A program made the position numbers and the translations under genes. From Liolophura sinensis (taxonomy: Eukaryota > Mollusca > Polyplacophora > Chitonida > Chitonidae), in NCBI RefSeq assembly GCF_032854445.1, contig NC_088303.1, positions 36,001,265 to 36,065,264 of the forward strand: 64,000 nucleotides of DNA, written 5' to 3'. This document shows, in pieces, positions 58,431 through 64,000 of the stretch; position 1 is the stretch's first letter, and every line of letters starts with the position of its first letter. Under the pieces are notes generated by a model. That model was not told the origin of the DNA. It saw only the letters and a program-made list of their open reading frames with translations, and did not search any database.

Positions 58431-59275
58431 GGTAGGCTGTTTTAATCTTGCTTGTGGGTTCATCCAGCGCAGGTAGGCTGTTGTAATTTTGCTTGTCTGT
58501 TGTTCCAGCATTGGTAGGCTGTTGTAATCCTGCTTTTCTGTTGTTCCAGCATTGGTAGGCTATTGTAATCCTGCTTGTCTGTTTATCCAGCATTGGTAGG
58601 CTGTTGTAATCCTGCTTGTCTGGTAGGCTGTTGTAATTCTGCTTTTCTGTTATTCCAGCATTGGTAGGATATTGTAATCCCACTTGTCTATTTATCGGAT
58701 ATTGGTAGGCTATCGTAATCCTGCTTTTCTGTTGTTCTAGCATTGGTAGGATACTGTAATCCTGCTTGTCTGGTAGGCTGTTGTAATCCCACTTGTCTAT
58801 TTATCCAATATTGGTAGGCTGTTGTAATCCTGCTTGTCTGTTGTTCCAGCATTGGTAGGCTATTGTAATCCTGCTTGTCTGTTGTTCCAGCATTGGTAGG
58901 CTATTGTAACCTGCTTGTCTGTTTATCCAATGTTGATAGGCTGTTGTAATCCTGCTTGTCTGCTGTTACAGCATGAGTGGGCTATCGTGATCCAGCTTGT
59001 GTGCTCATCTGGCTTAGATAGACTGTTGTAATTCTACTTCTCTGTTCATCCAGCATTGGTAGGCTGTTGTAATCCTGTTTGTCACTTCATCCAAGACTGG
59101 TAACCAATTGTAATCCTGCTTGTCGCTTCATCCACCATTGGCACAGATAGACTGTTGTAATTTTGCTTCTCTGTTTATCCAGCATTGGTAGGGTGTTGTA
59201 ATTCTGCTTATCTGTTCGTCCAACATTGGTAGCCTGTTGTAATCCTACTTATCTGTTTATCCAGCAGACCATGTC
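58425..59275. repeat. Minisatellite, ~41 bp unit, ~20 copies
   Basis: Copies of TCCAGCATTGGTAGGCTGTT plus GTAATCCTGCTTGTCTGTTT or ...TTGT, with deletions in some units. It begins about 400 bp after the RPRD1 stop codon. Minus-strand open frames of up to 169 codons are repeat translation. Confidence 0.93.
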
Positions 59276-61120
59276 TCTGTTGTAAAATCTTTAAATTATT
59301 GCATTATTTAAATTTAATTATGGCAATTAGAGATTTGATTGTGTCTTTGTTTTACATGTCAGAGCGGCAGGTTTTGTTGTACAAGAAAATTGACGAGAAA
59401 GGAAGCATTCTGTTGATCTCTTCTCATCCAAGTCCTCTCCTTGTGTGAAAACTCTTTGAGGAAGGGACAGTCATCAAAGGAATGATCTAAACAGTGTGTG
59501 AAAATCAACATGTTCAATAGTGGGGCCTTAAGCAGGGCTGCATCCAAAATGATTTTGTATTTTCTAGATAAACTGTAAAATATTCATGAGGAATATTTCA
59601 TGAGGAATTTAAAATTGTGATGCCAACAGGTAAAATATTTAGTTCTTTTCATTGTGATTTTTACTGCTTTGATTTTGTGGAAATATGTTAATTGAAGAAT
59701 ACACTGAGATCTTATAGAACACTGTCAGGTCATGTACTTTTGTTGTCTTTTTTTTTGTCAGATAAGGCCATTCCATAGCATTAATGAGTCAATCAAACAA
59801 TTTATTGATGGATTATTTCATCCATCAGTCAGTCATGTATTTATGATGTTGCATCCAGGAGATTGAATACTCTGTATCCCACTGCCTTGTAGGAAACATC
59901 CTGATTTTTTCTTTTCATCTTATACACATTTGTGTATACATGTACATGCCAGATCAATCCTAACCACTGCTGTGGAAGACTATGCATCCCGCATAATGAT
60001 GAAGAATCATACCTGATCATTTTTGTTGCCGAACCATATCTCAGTTCAAAGTAAACTACATGTAAACTGTGAACATTGAAAAACTCAAAAATGCCCTCAT
60101 GTTATCAGCTTTGACCGTTCAGGCAGGGGTTATTTCTATAAATCCGAGAGCACAGCACTAATGTGAAGCAAAGCATGTCTTACCTTGTGGCCATACATAC
60201 TTGTGTTCAAATGAAACCTCATCATTTTTCCGGTTTCTCTAACATGGCATGTCCGATGGCAATGTAAGAATTCCTGATCAGAATTTGGTTTCTAGTTACC
60301 GAGCACATCGGAAAAAATGATTGAGGTTATACTATTTGTTTTTGAAATTTGTTCTTGAAAGCAAAGAAATATTAAAGGTGAAATCAGCATCATGGGAAAA
60401 CCTGTTATACATTTTTTTAGATTTTTTCCACAAAATTTTATGATGTGAAGTGTAAATAGATATACTAAAGTGCACGGGCTTCAAGGACCACAATGTCGTC
60501 AGTGATGTGAAAAAAATTTGTTCATGTAAACTTAATAATGTAATGTGATGAAAAAGGTATACAAAAGTGGAGTCCATGAGGTGAAACTTACGATCCAAAC
60601 ATTTGACGGCATTTAAATTTGAGGAAAGCAAAGCAAATAGTAAACCACTGCCTTTTGCCATGTACGTGACAAACCTAAACTAAGCCGAAGCAGCGAGAGT
60701 TAGTTTTGTTAGTGGAAGAAATACTGTTATCATACAGTCTTTTAGACAGGCATTTTGTAAAGTTTGTACAATTATATCATATATAAAGATTAGTGGTTGA
60801 ATTTTGCTGAGATAGCAGATGTATCTGTATGACTGTTTACTGTGCTGTCTGACTTTAATTTTATAAATCCATTGAATTTCATGACTCTGGTCTCCAGAAT
60901 AAAATAATTATGCTTTTAAGAATCAGTGTTAAGTTTTTTTCTTTCTTTTAGATGAATATGGGAAGTATGTATTTTTTTGCTACAATTGATCAGTCCCTGA
61001 CTTACGTGGTTGTATGTTGAAATCCATCTGCAGCTGGCCTGTGCATTTTATCCACGCTTGTCAGGGACCTTGTAAAAGGTGGCAGTTGATGGGTTTTCCC
61101 CCGCCCATAAACCTCATTGC
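59276..61120. other. Probable RPRD1 3' UTR / downstream region
   Basis: No coding gene seen; frames up to 109 codons are unsupported. AATAAA at 60898-60903 in a GAATAAAATAATTATG context could be the distal polyadenylation signal. This would make a 2.9-kb 3' UTR that includes the SINE and the 41-bp array. A nearer end cannot be excluded. Confidence 0.45.
60898..60903 (+). terminator. Candidate distal polyadenylation signal of RPRD1
   Basis: AATAAA hexamer 2.9 kb after the stop codon, followed by T-rich sequence (TTTTTTTCTTTCTTTTAG). Confidence 0.3.
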
Positions 61121-61381
61121 TATCACATTAGTGGCTGGGGGGCTCAGTTGGTTAGCGCAGAAGCCTCTCACCAATGGGGTCGCTGTGAGTTCAAGTCCAG
61201 CTCATGCTGGCTTCCTCTGGCTGTACGTGGGAAGGTCTGTCAGCAACCAGTGGATGGTTGTGGGTTTCCCCCAGGCTGTGCCCCGTTTCCTCCAACCATA
61301 ATGCTGGCCGCCGTCGTATAAGTGAAATATGCTTGAGTACGGCATAAAACACCAATCAAATAAATAAATATCACATTAGTG
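61121..61381 (+). repeat. SINE family A with 13-bp target-site duplication
   Basis: Plus-strand copy with head GGGGGGCTCAGTTGGTTAGC, GTGAGTTCAAGTCCAGCTCA, central domain and GGCATAAAACACCAATCAAA tail. The exact duplication TATCACATTAGTG is at 61121-61133 and 61369-61381. An internal deletion removed part of the segment between the A and B boxes. Confidence 0.93.
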
Positions 61382-64000
61382 AATTGTTGAATAATACCAC
61401 CTCAAAGAAATAAACAGATGACACATTATCCTTATGTTAGGATAAGTATTGTAACTGGCTAGTGTTTGGTGCTTATCAAGTTACATTAAAGGAAAAGGAA
61501 AGCTCATTCCTGGTTGAGAATTCCTTGGTCAAGAATATTGCACATTGGGAGGAAACTGGAGCAAAGAATAAACCACCACCCTTTGGCAAACACTGATTAA
61601 CTTTCACACCCGTTGCACACATATTTTCAGCTGTAGGGCAATCATATTGCTGAAAAACAAGTAAACTGCCTGACAGCTGAGCAGCTGTCAGTCTCTAACC
61701 AAGACACAGTGGACAGATGAATATGGATAAAAACTGGAACTTTTCCAACACCTTGTGTAAAAAGCATCTCAAGACACATTAACTTTTGAGGAGGGTTGTG
61801 GCTTACATGGGTCCCATAGCCTTGCTTGCCAGAGCTTAACTGGGCAGTTGTTCTCAAGCTGAACTGCTGAAGGAGGGGTGCAAATGCACTCGTAATATCC
61901 ATACGTTACCAGTTTGTTCACAAAAATCATAGCAATGAGAGGAGCAAACAACAAATTACACAGCTTTCACCCAAATCACTTTATGTGGGAAAGGTTTGCC
62001 TCTTTAAGTGGGAAAGGTTTGCCTCTTAATTGTTATTTTATTGGTGTCTGGCCAACAATCTTGCCAGGCCGAGAGCTTGTGTACATGAAGAACAAAAATG
62101 TATGAGCTGTTGATTCTGAGCCTGATATGGAAAGATGAAAATGCAATAAGTCACAAATAACTGTAAAATATTTATTTCATGTCTTATACATAAATACATT
62201 TTCCCAACATTTTTTCAAGTTATTTGATTGGAGTTATTGCTTCCATTCACCTAAGCAATAAAGGTTGTTTCAAGTCACGCTCCAGTTGTAAGTTTATGCA
62301 AAGTCTTTCATACTCTTTATCTTCCCAATGACTTTACAAGTTGATAAACATTCATGGTACAAAATACATAACCAGCAGCAAGCATTCGAGATAGTAAAAC
62401 GGAATTGCACTGGCAACCATTTTGATTCCCAGCATATATAACTTTTAATAATCACCACAAAACATGGTGAACACACGTATTCGAAAAAAAAAGGTGAAAT
62501 TTATCGAGTGGCTAGAAAAAAGAAAATCATAATTATGACACTGCATCAACAACCACACTAATTAATCTTGACAGGAATGTTTGGTTCTGTTCCTTCAGAG
62601 ATCATGATACAGTAGGAATGTTTTCATACAGTTTTAGACTAGTATGTTCCACACTTAATTGCAAGTGTACCTTACAAATCTGATGATAATATTCTGTAAT
62701 ATATTTTGAAAAGTCATCGGTGTCTTTCAGGTAGCTCTGTAATTCAATTCATCCAAGAATTATCGCTGTCTGCATGGTCATGGAATTTTGTCACTTCTTG
62801 TAATCAATGTGAACTGTAAAGTTTCCGCCACAAGAAATAATTTGATTTAAATGGTGTTTACTAAATGCTTGCAATTTCGAATTTTTACTTCCACATGTAG
62901 GTGTATATGACTATGTATGGTCAGTTTTATAAATGTACATGTAGGTAGAGGGAAGAGAAGTGCCTGGAGTTAACAACTGCCTTTCTCCTGATACCCGACA
63001 AACCACAGCCACAGTCAATCTAGCAAGAGCGGGATTTGAGCCTGTGGCCTCACTGCTTGAACTACCATTATTTATTTATTTATTTATTTGACTGGTGTTT
63101 TACGCTGTACTCAAGAATATTTCACTTACAAGACGACGACCAGCATTATGGTGGGAGGAAACCCCGTGAAAACCCACGACCATCCGCAGGTTGCTGGCAG
63201 ACCTTCCCACATAGGGGGTTGAACTACCATGGCAGGAACATTAGCCAAATGAGTAAGATTAAGGCTGCTACAAGAAATGAAAGGGACAGGTTTAGATAAC
63301 CTTAAAGTGGGCATTCCTTGCACTTAAAATTTGGGTGGATGCATTTAATTTAACATATTAAATGGTCATTACACGGGAAAACTTGGTTAATCTTGCATTC
63401 ACTGTCCAAGTTTGTGAAGTGAAATGAAATTTTGTATCTTTCATTTCATAAACAAGAAGATGTCCAGCTTTTTGAATAGCTGATCTGAGATCTTTATTTC
63501 GGGCACATCTTTTCTCCATTATGGAAGAAGTGTATTTTAAATCCCTCGGGACAGCATCTTAAACAAAAAGGTCCTGTTTACTCTCTCATGGTTAATATAT
63601 GCCTCAATATAGAGCTTACATCATGAAAACACAATTAAGCTTATATATAAGTCTGAGAAAACAATGCTATGCTATTCCCTGAAGCAGACATATCTGGACA
63701 CCTGCTTCCCAAAACAAGTCATCACATAAAAATACATTTGTGAGACAAGAAATCTCATACTCTGCCTTTTATATACAGCAACTTTCCCAATTTACAACAA
63801 AGATGCCACCAATGTGAGAGGGGCAAAATGTTGTAATAAAATAATCTGTCACTTTGTTGAACAAATGTTGAGCAGTCTACCCCATATACATGTATACATA
63901 GCTTTAGCTATCAGTGCATTAGCCCTCATGTCTGTTCTAGTTACCCTAAAGCTGGCTTCTAAATTAACTGTTTTATATGTTACAATGTATTAACTGTTTC
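61382..64000. other. Intergenic region; possible 3' UTR of a minus-strand gene beyond the window
   Basis: No coding gene is supported. A diverged dispersed element with TAAACCACCACCCTTTGGCA is at about 61550-61620. TTTATT at about 62170 would be AATAAA on the minus strand, so the sequence to the right could belong to the 3' end of a gene outside the window; this is inference only. Confidence 0.4.
63057..63230 (-). repeat. 5'-truncated SINE family A with 12-bp target-site duplication
   Basis: Minus-strand copy of the 3' two-thirds of the element (central domain and (AAAT)n tail) without the tRNA-like head. It is nevertheless flanked by the exact duplication TTGAACTACCAT at 63057-63068 and 63219-63230. 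It therefore inserted in truncated form, as expected from incomplete reverse transcription. Confidence 0.9.

Overview
This is an animal nuclear sequence, AT-rich and intron-rich with GT-AG introns. It is probably from a mollusc. I base that on many dispersed copies of a tRNA-headed SINE with a strongly conserved central/tail region of the type I associate with molluscan genomes, a heavy load of minisatellites, and lophotrochozoan-like versions of conserved genes. Species cannot be fixed from the sequence. No bacterial-style operons, rRNA genes or CRISPR arrays are present. The very long open frames at 42-1890 and 12967-15045 are minisatellites, not genes.

Layout: 1-2592 holds two abutting minisatellites (47-49 bp and 53 bp units). 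7753-18691 (minus) is a complete 8-exon gene for a type of phosphatidylinositol-4,5-bisphosphate 4-phosphatase (PIP4P/TMEM55; 254 codons reconstructed). Its introns carry a 27-bp and a 62-bp minisatellite. 18692-22959 is intergenic, with SINE pieces and a cluster of CRE-like palindromes. 22960-27800 (plus) is a 10-exon gene of unknown family with an acidic repeat region that can be read either as coding or as an in-frame removable intron. 27801-34663 is intergenic, with a 28-bp minisatellite, a 235-bp direct duplication and SINEs.

34664-45310 (minus) is the complete 8-exon gene for RNA polymerase II subunit RPB3 (POLR2C, 274 aa). A four-exon pseudokinase-like gene (37592-40808, plus) is nested in its fourth intron on the opposite strand. 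373 bp upstream of the POLR2C start codon, on the other strand, begins a 7-exon RPRD1 gene (45684-58021, 317 aa), which encodes a protein that binds the RNA polymerase II C-terminal domain. The two divergent genes for Pol II machinery therefore appear to share one promoter region. RPRD1 introns contain a decayed DIRS-like tyrosine-recombinase retrotransposon (antisense), a foldback element, a 51-bp minisatellite and full-length SINEs with target-site duplications. 58022-64000 is 3' UTR/intergenic, with a 41-bp minisatellite and more SINEs.

All exon structures were assembled by hand from open frames, splice-site consensus and phase agreement. No alignment or database search was run, and comparisons with human proteins are from memory.
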